A stretch of DNA of 64,000 nucleotides from Flavobacteriales bacterium (GTDB lineage: Bacteria > Bacteroidota > Bacteroidia > Flavobacteriales_G > Salibacteraceae), in assembly GCA_013204105.1 (NCBI GenBank), contig JABMOM010000020.1, positions 186,001 to 250,000 of the forward strand, given 5' to 3'. Position 1 is the stretch's first letter. Each line of letters opens with the position of its first letter. Positions 30,633 through 41,341 of this stretch are shown piece after piece. The notes under the pieces are model-generated. The model worked only from the letters and a program-made list of their open reading frames with translations. It did not search any database and was not told the origin of the DNA. A program made the translations under genes and the position numbers.

Positions 30633-31097
30633 TCAGTTTGCGTAAAAAGACAAGGAAGCGCGATCGAACGGTGCTTCTTTCTTTTTTAAGACTAACCTAT
30701 CCCCAATCATAGCGTAAAACTCCATTCCTGACTCGTACATTTCGTCGCCTTGGGTTTCGTAATACCATCCAATTGTATTCCCAACAGCTAAGCTAAGCCA
30801 CATCTCAAAAAGCTTGATGAAAAGCAGCGCCGATGCTGTATTGAATGCCGTGAGATGCACGCTCAACTCTTGACTCGGTAAAGGGCTCAAGGAATAGATT
30901 TCCATCCACAAAAACACGTGCGAGAAGAACTTCTTGGGGTGCTTTGGATAAGAGGATCCTTTGATTATAAATCGCCGTTTCACGGCGTCCATCTCTATGT
31001 ACGGTTCATTGGAATGGTCAATGGTTTCGGACTCAATACCAATCGCATACACAGATCTATATGCGGGAACGATGGCTATGTCTTCTAGCGTACTCAT
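30633..31097 (-). CDS. SiaC/DUF1987-family regulatory phosphoprotein-like
   Basis: FIIKGSSYPKHPKKFF...LTAFNTASALLFIKLFEMW...IGWYYETQGDEMYESGMEF resembles the SiaC family pattern. Confidence 0.65.
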   Translation of the reverse strand: MSTLEDIAIVPAYRSVYAIGIESETIDHSNEPYIEMDAVKRRFIIKGSSYPKHPKKFFSHVFLWMEIYSLSPLPSQELSVHLTAFNTASALLFIKLFEMWLSLAVGNTIGWYYETQGDEMYESGMEFYAMIGDRLVLKKKEAPFDRASLSFYAN

Positions 31098-31228
31098 GGC
31101 TCAATCTTTCAGCAATAAAGGTCTGCAATTTGGTACAGCTATTCATTGATGCAGGTCAGTCATTCACATTAGTATGGTGAGTTTCATCATAGTCTCAACT
31201 GCACCTTCACAAGCGGCGCCGTTTCGTT

Positions 31229-31720
31229 TCAACCTAAATGTTTACCCATGTACATGTGTCCTCGATTTCCGTCAGGAAATGCCGCAAGACCTTCGAAGTT
31301 TGCCCAAACATTATATCCGAGTTTGCGCAGTAAAGCCTTGCTCGGCACATTGTCATCGAGCAGAATAGCGACGAGGTATCGTTTTTCCATGTCCATTGCT
31401 GCCGCCTCTAAATGACTTAGCATTTCGACTCCCCACCCTTTACCTCTGGAAGCGAGATCAAAGTAGAAGGTGGTTTCAGCCACATGGAGAAGGGCACCCC
31501 TACCCGATCGATAAGGTGTTAAGCTACCCCAACCACAGACCTTTCGATCATTATCTTCTTTCACAACCAAGTAAAATGAGTGCTGCAATAAAGACTTAAA
31601 CCAATTCTCTCCCTCATCATTGAGAAATGGCGTGAGGTAAGCATTGCGGCGTTCTTCAATTCCATGATTCATGATGCGAACGACGTCAGCGGTGTCTTCA
31701 ATGGTGGCGGTTCTGATCAT
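31229..31720 (-). CDS. GNAT-family N-acetyltransferase (phosphinothricin acetyltransferase-like)
   Basis: MIRTATIEDTADVVRIMNHGIE...SRGKGWGVEMLSHL...NVPSKALLRKLGY. Confidence 0.85.
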   Translation of the reverse strand: MIRTATIEDTADVVRIMNHGIEERRNAYLTPFLNDEGENWFKSLLQHSFYLVVKEDNDRKVCGWGSLTPYRSGRGALLHVAETTFYFDLASRGKGWGVEMLSHLEAAAMDMEKRYLVAILLDDNVPSKALLRKLGYNVWANFEGLAAFPDGNRGHMYMGKHLG

Positions 31721-31791
31721 TCTTGAGATGGATGTGTGGGTATTTCATCTCAAGAATATACTTTCAACGCCTCATCTGCAACAGCAATCGC

Positions 31792-33120
31792 ATGGAAAAA
31801 AAGACCATCCTAGGACACCCAGCCGGGTTATTCGTTTTGTTCTTCACCGAACTATGGGAACGCTTCTCCTTTTATGGAATGCGCGCTATCTTGGTGCTCT
31901 ACCTTACAGCCGAGACCCAAGGCAGTAACCCCGGCCTTGGCTGGGACAACGCTTCCGCCCTGGAACTTTATGGGTGGTACACCATGTTTGTTTACCTGAT
32001 GAGCATTCCAGGTGGGCTTCTAGCCGACCGCTGGATAGGACAGAAAAAAGCTGTCCTGGTAGGAGGAATCCTTATCATAATCGGACAATTCGTATTGGCC
32101 ATTGACTCCATCGCAGCGTTTGCTACCGGATTGATATTGATTGTTTCCGGGGTTGGAGCACTCAAACCAAACATAAGCACTATGGTCGGCGGGTTGTACC
32201 GAAAGGGCGACGCGAAAAGGGATGCAGGTTTTACAATCTTTTACATCGGTATCAATATTGGCGCTTTTTCAGCGCCATTGCTTGTGGGTTACTTCGGAGA
32301 GGTGGTCGATTGGCATTTGGGATTCAGTTTGGCCGGTTTTGGCATGATCCTGGGCCAAATCGTATATGTCTTCGGGCAAAAACACTTGGTGGGCATCGGA
32401 GATTCTCATAGAGCCTCTGACGAATCAAAGGCCTTGATGTCTAAGCCTTTGAGTAAAATTGAAAAAGACAGGATGGTGGTATTGATGCTGTCCTTTTTGA
32501 TTATGATCGTCTTCTGGGGTGCCTACGAACAAGCTGGGGGATTCATGAACTTGTATGCAAAACAAACCGTAGATCGGGTGGTTTTCGGCTTTGAGATACC
32601 CGCAAGCTTTCTGCAGTCCTTGCACGCATTTTATGTCATCCTCCTAGGCGCGCCAATGGCAGCATTCTGGCTGTGGTGGAAGCGAAAAGGCTATGAATCT
32701 TCGGCCATCTTCAAAATGGGACTCGGAACCATCATCATGGGATTGGGCTTCATGGCGCTGGTAGGAGCTGCATATGAGGTCAGTGTGTTGGCGTTGGAGA
32801 AAGCTAGTTTGTACTGGCTACTCCTCTCCTACCTCCTTCACGTAATAGGTGAACTCAGTAGTTCTCCCATTGCCTTATCATTCATCACCAAACTTGCTCC
32901 TGCGAAGTATGCGAGTTTCATGATGGGCGCTTATTTTGCGGTAACTGGACTCGGCAATAAATTGGCGGGGTTAATCGGAGAGGCGGCTGAAAACGCGGGT
33001 GCCTTGCAAGTGTTTACGGGCGTAACCATCTTTTGTATTGGTTTTGGACTGCTGCTGATGCTCTTTGTCAAGCGACTGAAAGCGCTGGCCCATGGTGCTG
33101 AAGAGGATACTGAATCCTAG
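31792..33120 (+). CDS. POT-family peptide MFS transporter
   Basis: FFTELWERFSFYGMRAILVLYL; GGLLADRWIGQKK; FYIGINIGAFSAPLLVGY. Confidence 0.92.
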   Translation: MEKKTILGHPAGLFVLFFTELWERFSFYGMRAILVLYLTAETQGSNPGLGWDNASALELYGWYTMFVYLMSIPGGLLADRWIGQKKAVLVGGILIIIGQFVLAIDSIAAFATGLILIVSGVGALKPNISTMVGGLYRKGDAKRDAGFTIFYIGINIGAFSAPLLVGYFGEVVDWHLGFSLAGFGMILGQIVYVFGQKHLVGIGDSHRASDESKALMSKPLSKIEKDRMVVLMLSFLIMIVFWGAYEQAGGFMNLYAKQTVDRVVFGFEIPASFLQSLHAFYVILLGAPMAAFWLWWKRKGYESSAIFKMGLGTIIMGLGFMALVGAAYEVSVLALEKASLYWLLLSYLLHVIGELSSSPIALSFITKLAPAKYASFMMGAYFAVTGLGNKLAGLIGEAAENAGALQVFTGVTIFCIGFGLLLMLFVKRLKALAHGAEEDTES

Positions 33121-33126
33121 GCAGCC

Positions 33127-33750
33127 GTGGACCCAACACTTATTCTTGGATTTATTCTCGCTACTGCAGCCTTGGCATTCATGCCAGGGCCAGACAATAT
33201 CTATGTGCTTACTGAAAGTATTTCCAAAGGCGTTAAACAGGGCGTAGCTATTACTACAGGCCTCATCAGTGGTGTGATCGTCCATACTACGCTTGTGGCC
33301 ACCGGCCTCTCTCTGCTCGTCTTCAGCAACGATCTGGCCTACGACATAATGAAATATGCAGGTACAGCCTACCTGCTCTACATGGCATTCGGAGCGGTAA
33401 AAGAAGCTCCCCTGGATGTGAATGTCGACGTAAAAGGACAATTGGAGCCCTTTCCGCGGCTGTTTAAGCGCGGTTTCTTAATGAATGTGCTCAATCCGAA
33501 GGTAACCCTGTTCTTCATTGTGTTGCTTCCTCAATTCGTTTCGTCAGACGGATGGTCACCCATGTACCAAATGTTTGTGCTGGGTGGGATTTTCATGGCG
33601 GTCTCTCTGCTTATATTCTCATCTATCGCGGTGGTGTCAGGGTATTCAGCTAGTCTTATCAAGCATCCCTTGTTTTGGGTAATCACCAAATGGGTCAAGG
33701 TAATGGTGCTTTTGGCACTCGCAACTTTCCTTCTGTTATCGGTACGTTGA
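33127..33750 (+). CDS. LysE-family translocator
   Basis: GTG start; AFMPGPDNIYVLTESISKGVKQGVAITTGL; RGFLMNVLNPKVTLFF. Confidence 0.9.
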   Translation: MDPTLILGFILATAALAFMPGPDNIYVLTESISKGVKQGVAITTGLISGVIVHTTLVATGLSLLVFSNDLAYDIMKYAGTAYLLYMAFGAVKEAPLDVNVDVKGQLEPFPRLFKRGFLMNVLNPKVTLFFIVLLPQFVSSDGWSPMYQMFVLGGIFMAVSLLIFSSIAVVSGYSASLIKHPLFWVITKWVKVMVLLALATFLLLSVR

Positions 33751-33779
33751 TGCCTGTGATTTTCAACACTGTGGCTCAA

Positions 33780-34448
33780 ATGAGATGGGCTGTTATCGTA
33801 TCATTGCTTATGACTTATTCATGGTTAGAAGCACAGGAGCCAACGATCATCTACATAGGAGATCCCATGTGCAGCTGGTGTTACGGATTTGCTCCAGAGA
33901 TTGCTAAAGTGAAAGAGGCCTTGCCCGATCATGCTTTTGAGGTGGTTTTGGGAGGATTGAGGCCGAATGGAACGGAGACAATGGCTGATCTCGGTGACTT
34001 TCTAAAGCATCACTGGCAAGAGGTACACGAGCGATCAGGACAGCCCTTCAACTACGGCATCATTGGCGACGAGAACTTCATCTTGGACACCGAGCCTGGA
34101 AGTCGAGCCGTGGTAGTAGCACGAACAATGGATTCAAGCATCACCCTTTCCTTCTTCAAGGCAGTTCAACACGCTTTTTTTGTGGAAAACAAAGACATGA
34201 GGGATGAATCAACCTTTATCCAGATCGCTCAAGATTTTGGACTCGATCCGGTGCAATTCAAGCAACTCTTCAATGAAGAAGAAATCAAGTACAAGACCCA
34301 AAATGATTTTCAGTTGGCCTCGGAAATGGGAATAAGGGGATTTCCCTCAGTTGTGATCAGACATAACGGCCAATTCTTTCTGGCTGCAAATGGTTACAGA
34401 ACGGCCGAAGATCTTCTCAAAACAATCGAGCAGATCCGCAAGGAATGA
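33780..34448 (+). CDS. DsbA-family protein (FrnE-like)
   Basis: signal peptide; IGDPMCSWCYGFAPEI; GIRGFPSVVI. Confidence 0.85.
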   Translation: MRWAVIVSLLMTYSWLEAQEPTIIYIGDPMCSWCYGFAPEIAKVKEALPDHAFEVVLGGLRPNGTETMADLGDFLKHHWQEVHERSGQPFNYGIIGDENFILDTEPGSRAVVVARTMDSSITLSFFKAVQHAFFVENKDMRDESTFIQIAQDFGLDPVQFKQLFNEEEIKYKTQNDFQLASEMGIRGFPSVVIRHNGQFFLAANGYRTAEDLLKTIEQIRKE

Positions 34449-35219
34449 CTAGGGTAAATCTACGTAGGCCTTGATCGCATTGCGATAGAATGCTAAAGCT
34501 TCTTCGGCGGTCAACCCGGTCATTGATACCGCTGCCCCCTTCCAACCATCTCCATACCATTCTCCACTAGGTAATGCTCGGAGCGTATCCGTAGACAACC
34601 CACCGCCGGAATCGTAGCCACTCACATATAGGTAATGATCATCGATCATCCCGTCTGGAATGGCCATGCCAATACCGATGCTACTGATCTTCGGTGTTGG
34701 ATGCTGGATTAACGCACCCGAATCAAAATGATGGGGCCAAATGCGGGGAAGTTCTGCTGTGCCATATTCTAGAAGAATGGCTTTCATTGCGCGGTCGGCT
34801 ATGTTCCTCCTCTCTATTTCGGCGTCCAACGCCTCACCTACAATGCTTGGAAAGGTGAAATGATCATCTAACCTGGGTGAATAACCTAGCTCGTAGTGTA
34901 AATCAAAGGTGTACGGCTTGGAAATGCCGCAAAACTCGCGCTCGTTATCCAGCCATTTAAGAACGTCTAAGTGTCTGGCCCCCGTTAACGGAAAGGAACC
35001 CGACAATCCTGATTCGGGGTGCACTATATCAAGGGCGTACACCTGGTGGTTCAACTCCAAGCGCAAACCTTCACTGTTCAACGGTCTTGTAACCAAGACA
35101 GCTTCATCCGAATTCCACCCCAAGTTGGTGTGGCTATCATCATCCTGTTTTGGAACAAAACTTATGGCAGCTGTGCAGAGGTACTGAGCTGCTCGGTGCA
35201 GCGCTTCGGTTGCGGTCAT
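34449..35219 (-). CDS. conserved hypothetical protein (DUF5996-like)
   Basis: 256 aa ORF; HHFDSGAL...GIGMAIPDGMIDDHYLYVSGYD. Confidence 0.55.
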   Translation of the reverse strand: MTATEALHRAAQYLCTAAISFVPKQDDDSHTNLGWNSDEAVLVTRPLNSEGLRLELNHQVYALDIVHPESGLSGSFPLTGARHLDVLKWLDNEREFCGISKPYTFDLHYELGYSPRLDDHFTFPSIVGEALDAEIERRNIADRAMKAILLEYGTAELPRIWPHHFDSGALIQHPTPKISSIGIGMAIPDGMIDDHYLYVSGYDSGGGLSTDTLRALPSGEWYGDGWKGAAVSMTGLTAEEALAFYRNAIKAYVDLP

Positions 35220-35223
35220 CGTT

Positions 35224-35505
35224 TTATTTGGTCACTTGAACGCCTTTCCAAAAGGCTACGTAGTTTTCAAAACTTTTTGCCATCGAAGACGCCTCGGGGT
35301 AGTACCAAGCCGCATCTGGGTTTTCACTATCGCCAACTTTTATCGTGTAATAGGAAGCTGTTCCCTTCCAGTTACACACCGTATGCGTTTCTGTCGGAGA
35401 GAAGAACTCCTTCTGTATTGCGTCGTGAGGGAAGTAATGATTCTTATCAATGACGATCGTGTCATCCGACTCCGCGATCACCTCTCCGTTCCAAATTGCT
35501 TTCAT
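35224..35505 (-). CDS. DUF427 domain protein
   Basis: MKAIWNGEVIAESDDTIVIDKNHYFPHDAI...TVCNWKGTASYYTIKVGD. Confidence 0.88.
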   Translation of the reverse strand: MKAIWNGEVIAESDDTIVIDKNHYFPHDAIQKEFFSPTETHTVCNWKGTASYYTIKVGDSENPDAAWYYPEASSMAKSFENYVAFWKGVQVTK

Positions 35506-35548
35506 GATACATTATTTAGGTGTTGGAAGATTGAATAGACACTTCCTT

Positions 35549-36322
35549 TCAATCGCTTACGCTAAAGATCACATCCTGCATTCCTTCTACCTTCGCCACG
35601 ACTTCTATTCCAGGCTTTAGGAATACCGCAGCGGTTGCCGCTCCCGCCATGATTACATGCCCAGCTTTGATCGGTTCATTGTAAGCTGCCGCCAATCGAG
35701 TCGCTGCTTGCAAGGACTTCCAAGGGTCGCCCAAAATATCATGAGAAGAACCCACAGCTACTTCTTCGTTATCGAAAAACAGTTGCATCCTCAAATTGCT
35801 AATGTCTCGAGACGGTTCTTGCCAATCCCCAATGATCAAACCCGTGGAAGAACAATTGTCTGCGACGACATCTTCCAAGGTGAATTTGAAGTTTTCGAAG
35901 CGGGAGTCGATGATCTCAATCGCAGGCGCGATTGCGTCAACGTACTCGTCGAGGTCTTCCAAGGCTATCTCGCCCTTTATATCCTTGGCTATCCTAAAAC
36001 AAATTTCAGGCTCAGCTCTGGGATGGATATACTTGGCCATAGAAGTACTTCCTTGGTTCGGAATATCCATGTCGGCTGTCAACCTTCCCCAAATCATATC
36101 GTGTACCCCCATCTGCTCCATTTTGGCCACAGAGGTAAATCCCATCTTCAATCCAATCAGCGCGAAACCCCTTTCCTTTCTCGGCTCGATGGCCAATCGT
36201 TGAATCTCATATGCGTCCTGAAGATCGTAGGTATAATCTGTTGATAATTGCTTGACAGCTATCGCATTAACGGCTGCTGAGTCAAGTTTTAGTGCAAGTC
36301 TAATTAAATCCATTTTATCCAT
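35549..36322 (-). CDS. 4-oxalocrotonate decarboxylase (DmpH-like)
   Basis: [44 protein letters not shown]. Confidence 0.8.
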   Translation of the reverse strand: MDKMDLIRLALKLDSAAVNAIAVKQLSTDYTYDLQDAYEIQRLAIEPRKERGFALIGLKMGFTSVAKMEQMGVHDMIWGRLTADMDIPNQGSTSMAKYIHPRAEPEICFRIAKDIKGEIALEDLDEYVDAIAPAIEIIDSRFENFKFTLEDVVADNCSSTGLIIGDWQEPSRDISNLRMQLFFDNEEVAVGSSHDILGDPWKSLQAATRLAAAYNEPIKAGHVIMAGAATAAVFLKPGIEVVAKVEGMQDVIFSVSD

Positions 36323-37337
36323 TATTCTCTTTCTCTTTCAGCATATCTAAGGCAACATCCACGATCATGTCTTCTTGCCCTCCCACCATACGGCGGCGAC
36401 CGAGTTCCTCGAGGATGTCTCGGGTATCGATGCCGTATCTTTCAGCGGCTCGTTCTGAATGCAACAAAAAGCTTGAATAGACTCCGGCATAGCCAAGCGA
36501 AAGGGTCTCTCGATCCACTCGTACGGGTCGCGTTTGAATTGGTCTGATCATGTCATCGGCCGCATCCATGAGCTTATACAAGTCGCTGTTGTGGTCCATC
36601 TGCATTCTATTGAGCACGGCAATCAGCACTTCAAGTGGGCAGTTGCCCGCTCCAGCCCCCATTCCAGCGAGGGAAGTATCGAGTCTTGTCGCCCCATGCT
36701 GCATAGCAACAATCGTATTGGCGACACCCAAACCCAAGTTATGGTGGCAGTGCACGCCTAATTCTGTTTTGTCGTCCAGTACATCCTTGAAGGCCTTCAT
36801 ACGGTCTGCGACATCATCCATCAAAAGCGCTCCTGCCGAGTCTGTAACGTACACACAATCTGCCCCGTAACTCTCCATCAATTTGGCTTGCTCTGCTAAT
36901 TTCTTTGGGGTATTCATGTGCGCCATCATGAGGAATCCAGCCACGTCCATGCCGAGTTCTTTAGCAGCCGCAATGTGTTGGGCTGAAATATCCGCCTCGG
37001 TGCAGTGGGTGGCAATCCGCACAGATTCCACCCCTAGCTCTCTTGCTCGCTTAAGATCTTCAATGGTACCAATGCCGGGCAATAGCAACGTGGTCAATTT
37101 AGCATGCTTCAGTTCAGCCGCTATGCCTTCTAGCCAATCCCAGTCCGTACGTGCGCCAAAACCATAGTTAAAACTCGACCCCGCCAATCCATCTCCATGG
37201 GCAATTTCAATCGCATCCACCTTTGCTTCATCCAAAGCAATGGCGATCGCTTTTACTTGCTCCTTGGAATACTGATGACGAATTGCGTGCATGCCATCAC
37301 GCAGTGTTACGTCCTGTATGTACAATTTTCTATTCAT
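36315..37337 (-). CDS. 4-hydroxy-2-oxovalerate aldolase (DmpG/MhpE-like)
   Basis: [51 protein letters not shown]. Confidence 0.93.
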   Translation of the reverse strand: MNRKLYIQDVTLRDGMHAIRHQYSKEQVKAIAIALDEAKVDAIEIAHGDGLAGSSFNYGFGARTDWDWLEGIAAELKHAKLTTLLLPGIGTIEDLKRARELGVESVRIATHCTEADISAQHIAAAKELGMDVAGFLMMAHMNTPKKLAEQAKLMESYGADCVYVTDSAGALLMDDVADRMKAFKDVLDDKTELGVHCHHNLGLGVANTIVAMQHGATRLDTSLAGMGAGAGNCPLEVLIAVLNRMQMDHNSDLYKLMDAADDMIRPIQTRPVRVDRETLSLGYAGVYSSFLLHSERAAERYGIDTRDILEELGRRRMVGGQEDMIVDVALDMLKEKENNG

Positions 37338-37405
37338 TTTGCTCTTTCTTGTAACTGGAGAAGAGGTCTTTATCTATGCAAAGACCCGTTATCAACCCTT
37401 ATAGA

Positions 37406-38332
37406 TTAAACCTTTTGCAGCTTGGCGAGTCGCTCGCCTGTAGCTTTGGCGGCACTTGTCATGATGTCCAGATTTCCTGCATATGCTGGTAAATAGTGTC
37501 CCGCACCAAGCACCTTAAGAAATACGGATGTTTTCAAGCCACTGACGTGTCCTACACCTTCAATATAGACAGGCTGATCAGCGGGTATCTCTTCAAATTG
37601 AACTTCTTGGTGCAGCTCATACCCCGGGACGTATTTCTGAACTTCTGCTACCATTTCATGGATGCTCTTGCGGATGGCTTCCTTATCGGCAATTTCACTC
37701 AATGTGAACACCGTATCCCTCATCACCAATGGTGGTTCAGCAGGGTTCAAGACAATGATGGCCTTCCCTCGGGTAGCACCGCCAACCTTTTCAATGGCTT
37801 CTGCCGTAGTTTCAGTGAATTCGTCGATGTTGGCGCGCGTTCCTGGACCGGCTGACTTGCTTGAAATCGAGGCTACGATTTCGCCATAATGCACTTTGGC
37901 AACACGCGAAACAGCCGCCACCATTGGAATGGTTGCTTGACCACCACAGGTCACCATGTTCACATTGTCGACGTCAATATTCGCATCGAAATTCACAGGT
38001 GGAACCAAATAGGGACCAACTGCAGCTGGTGTAAGATCGATCATGCGCTTTCCAAAGGGTCTGATCTTCCCATAGTTGTATAAATGCGCCTTTGCCGAAG
38101 TTGCGTCAAACACCATTTCGATTTCCTCGAATTGCGGCATAGCTATGAGGCCATCCACGCCTTCATGTGTAGTGGCAATTCCCATTCTCTGTGCCCGAGC
38201 CAATCCATCCGAATCAGGATCGATCCCGACCATTACCGACATCTCTAGGATATCTGAGGTGCGAATGATCTTAATCATGAGATCGGTGCCAATGTTTCCT
38301 GATCCGATGATCGCGACTTTAGTCTTATTCAT
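37406..38332 (-). CDS. acetaldehyde dehydrogenase (acetylating) (DmpF/MhpF-like)
   Basis: [37 protein letters not shown]. Confidence 0.93.
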   Translation of the reverse strand: MNKTKVAIIGSGNIGTDLMIKIIRTSDILEMSVMVGIDPDSDGLARAQRMGIATTHEGVDGLIAMPQFEEIEMVFDATSAKAHLYNYGKIRPFGKRMIDLTPAAVGPYLVPPVNFDANIDVDNVNMVTCGGQATIPMVAAVSRVAKVHYGEIVASISSKSAGPGTRANIDEFTETTAEAIEKVGGATRGKAIIVLNPAEPPLVMRDTVFTLSEIADKEAIRKSIHEMVAEVQKYVPGYELHQEVQFEEIPADQPVYIEGVGHVSGLKTSVFLKVLGAGHYLPAYAGNLDIMTSAAKATGERLAKLQKV

Positions 38333-38350
38333 ATAAGCTTGCTTGAGTAG

Positions 38351-39163
38351 TTATTCAGCCGTTCCGAAAGATACACTTACAGAACCTAAGCCTTCAATGT
38401 TTCCAATGAAGGAGTCTCCTGGGTTTACAGGCACCATCGGCCCAAGAGCTCCGGCCAAAATGATGTAGCCTTCTTTCAAAGGTGTTCCGAGCTCTGCCAT
38501 GGTTTGGGCCAGCCATAAGGCAGCATTCAGCGGATCACCCATACAGGCAGAGCCTCGACCTTGCGACACAACTTCGCCTGCGCGTGTCATTTCCATTTTA
38601 CAATTCACAAGATCCACCGATGCCCAATTCGCTACTTCATCCCCAATCACAAAATGACTGGCAGAAGCGTTGTCCGCAATCGTGTCGGTAATCCTTATGT
38701 CCCAGTTTTCCACTCGACTTCCAACGATTTCAATCGATGCTACCGCCGCAGATATCGCATCTTTCAGCACGTCCAAAGTGATTTCGCCTTGTGGAAGGTC
38801 TTTCCCTAAGATGAAGCCAACTTCCATTTCAGCTTTCGGTTGAGATAGCTCGCTCCATTTTACTGGATGGTCTTGAGACACCCTCATGGCATTGGTGAGC
38901 ACACCATAATCGGGTTGACCAACCCCGAGTTGCCGCTGTACAGCCTCTGAAGTCAATCCAATCTTCACACCGACGATGGACTCACCTCTCGCGCGTTTTC
39001 GCTGCGTGTTGATGTTCTGTACCGCATAAGCAGCACTCAAATCATCACTTCCAATCAATTCTCTTACTGGAGGGCACGTCTTACCTTGAGTAAGGCAGTC
39101 CCATAAAAGGTCTGCGGCCTGTTGAATGTTCACTGTTTCATCCATGGCTGCAAAGGAACTCAA
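38351..39163 (-). CDS. 2-oxopent-4-enoate hydratase (DmpE/MhpD-like)
   Basis: GVKIGLTSEAVQRQLGVGQPDYGVL; DTIADNASASHFVIG. Confidence 0.82.
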   Translation of the reverse strand: MSSFAAMDETVNIQQAADLLWDCLTQGKTCPPVRELIGSDDLSAAYAVQNINTQRKRARGESIVGVKIGLTSEAVQRQLGVGQPDYGVLTNAMRVSQDHPVKWSELSQPKAEMEVGFILGKDLPQGEITLDVLKDAISAAVASIEIVGSRVENWDIRITDTIADNASASHFVIGDEVANWASVDLVNCKMEMTRAGEVVSQGRGSACMGDPLNAALWLAQTMAELGTPLKEGYIILAGALGPMVPVNPGDSFIGNIEGLGSVSVSFGTAE

Positions 39164-39194
39164 AGCAGTGGATACGACCTAAAAAACCGTGCAA

Positions 39195-40139
39195 TTATCG
39201 CTTGCGATACACGGCATCGCAAAACAAATGTTCGCCGTCAAAGAAGCGATCTGTCAATTCCAATGAAGTGTCTCGGGTAATCACTTCCAGCGCAGTGTCA
39301 TCGTACTTTCTAGAAATTTCCGTAAAAAGCTTCTCCCCTTTAGAAAACTTGTAGTAACCATTAATCGCTGAGATCGTAACCTGCTGATCTTTTGTGGAGC
39401 GCAAATAACTATATGCTATCCCTTCTTCCTCATTGTACACTGGGGCGTGCTCGAAGTTCCGTAAATCAAAGTCACCGCCGAGTTCCCTATTGATACGCTG
39501 CAGCACATTCAAATTGAATGCCGCGGTAACCCCTGCACTGTCGTTGTACGCAGGCAGCACTATCTCTTTGGCTTTTTTCAGATCCACACCTAGTAGCAAG
39601 GTGTCTCCGCTTTGCATGGTGGCAGATAAACGCTTTAAAAATTCATTGGCGCGCTCATCGAGCAGGTTGCCAATATTAGATCCCATAAACAGAATTGCCT
39701 TGGGTCGATCAGACTTGAGGTGCTCGAGTGCATGAAAGTACTCGCCTTCAATAGGATCGACTTGCACGTTGGGAAACTCAAACGACACAGCGCCTTGTAA
39801 CTTATTAACAGCATTTGAGGAAATATCAATCGGTCGATAAGTATACTTTTTAGGGTCCAATTCTCGCAAGAAATGAAATGTTTTTTGGCCGTCACCAGCA
39901 CCTAATTCGAAGAGGTCGAATGTTTCAAAATCTCCGGTCAACGATTGAGCCAATTGAGCGGTCTGCGTTTTGAATATTTCCTCTTCTGCCCTTGTCAAAT
40001 AGTATTCTGGCAATTGCATGATCTGGACGAAAAGCTCATCGCCTTGTTGATCATAGAACCACTTGGATGAAATCCGTTTAGGCTCCTCGCCCAATCCTTC
40101 CTTTAACTCCTGCTTAAACAAGCTCTGGTAGTCACTCAT
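39195..40139 (-). CDS. egtD: L-histidine N(alpha)-methyltransferase EgtD
   Basis: SKWFYDQQGDELFVQIMQLPEYYLTRAEEEIF; FELGAGDGQKT; LFMGSNIGN; start taken at MSDYQSLF. Confidence 0.92.
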   Translation of the reverse strand: MSDYQSLFKQELKEGLGEEPKRISSKWFYDQQGDELFVQIMQLPEYYLTRAEEEIFKTQTAQLAQSLTGDFETFDLFELGAGDGQKTFHFLRELDPKKYTYRPIDISSNAVNKLQGAVSFEFPNVQVDPIEGEYFHALEHLKSDRPKAILFMGSNIGNLLDERANEFLKRLSATMQSGDTLLLGVDLKKAKEIVLPAYNDSAGVTAAFNLNVLQRINRELGGDFDLRNFEHAPVYNEEEGIAYSYLRSTKDQQVTISAINGYYKFSKGEKLFTEISRKYDDTALEVITRDTSLELTDRFFDGEHLFCDAVYRKR

Positions 40140-41292
40140 GTTTCGCCAATCTAATGCCCGAAAACTGCCACTGCATATTCGGGTGAAAAAAGTTTCTGTA
40201 TGTTTTTCTGGAATGCCCTTTGGCTGTGGCCATACTAGCACCTCTCAGCACCATTTGGTTCATCATGAATTTACCATTGTATTCACCTACAGCGCCTTCG
40301 GGTCGTTGAAACCCGGGGTAAGCCAAATAAGCACTATTAGTGTGCTCCCAGCGCTCTCCCCATTCAAAATGATCACTTGCCGACTCCCATTCAGTTTCCG
40401 TCGGTAGACGGAGTCCCTTCCACTCCGCAAACGCAGCTGCCTCATAATGGCTCACGTGACAAACGGCTTGGGCTGGATCCATGGGATGTAGACCATCCAA
40501 TCTGTACTCCATCCATTGGCCGTCAATAAGGTGCCAATGCAAAGGCGCCTTGACACCGCTACTCGCCAACCAAGCCCAGCCTTCATCGAGCCACAATTCG
40601 TGACGCACGTAGCCGTCGTCCATTAAAAACTCAAGAAAAGCTTCGTTACTTACCAAGCCGTCTTGGATGGCGTACGACTGTAGGTACACCTTGTGGCGTT
40701 TGAATTCATTGTCGTAGCCAAACCCCACCCCATCGTGGCCTATATCATAAAGACCTGCGGGAAAGGACATCCAGTCATTTGAGTGCTTCTTGGTTGCTTC
40801 CAATCTCACACGTTCTGCATATGCCGGAAACAAGGGGTTATTCCCTAGGATGTACTTAAGGTCTGTCCAAAGCAATTCCTGATGCTGTTGTTCATGATTC
40901 AAGCCAATGGCAAGTAAGCTTGCTAGGTCCTTATTGTTCAACGCATCCAAGGAGGATATCAATTCGACCATTGCCTCGTCGACGTAGTGGCGGTAGTCAA
41001 ATACTTCAGCTAAAACAGGTCTAGACATGGCCCCGCGTTGATCTCGCTGCGTTCGATCGCCAAGGGTGTTGTAGTAGCTGTTAAACAGGTATCCAAAGCG
41101 AGCATCAAAAGGCTTGTAATCCTGATTAAATGCGCTAAGCAAAAATGTCTCGAAGAACCAGGTCGTATGGCCAAGATGCCACTTCGGTGGGCTCACGAAT
41201 GCGGCGGGTTGAGGGATGTAATCTTCCACCTTCAGCGGAGCACAAATCTCTTCCGTTTTGGACCGAATAGCTATGTAGTCAGCTTGATTCAT
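40132..41292 (-). CDS. egtB: ergothioneine biosynthesis protein EgtB-like
   Basis: DinB-like N-terminus (PPKWHLGHTTWFFE, NHEQQHQELLWTD) plus FGE-sulfatase C-terminus (CHVSHYEAAAFAEWKGLRLPTETEWE). Confidence 0.92.
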   Translation of the reverse strand: MNQADYIAIRSKTEEICAPLKVEDYIPQPAAFVSPPKWHLGHTTWFFETFLLSAFNQDYKPFDARFGYLFNSYYNTLGDRTQRDQRGAMSRPVLAEVFDYRHYVDEAMVELISSLDALNNKDLASLLAIGLNHEQQHQELLWTDLKYILGNNPLFPAYAERVRLEATKKHSNDWMSFPAGLYDIGHDGVGFGYDNEFKRHKVYLQSYAIQDGLVSNEAFLEFLMDDGYVRHELWLDEGWAWLASSGVKAPLHWHLIDGQWMEYRLDGLHPMDPAQAVCHVSHYEAAAFAEWKGLRLPTETEWESASDHFEWGERWEHTNSAYLAYPGFQRPEGAVGEYNGKFMMNQMVLRGASMATAKGHSRKTYRNFFHPNMQWQFSGIRLAKHE

Positions 41293-41341
41293 GTTGTACG
41301 TAGAAGAACGTCCTTCCTCTTCCTTTCAAGCATTTTCATTT

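Noticed and set aside
35657-36244. 195-aa + ORF antisense to the DmpH-like gene
   Set aside because: Shadow frame; the minus-strand gene has clear family motifs
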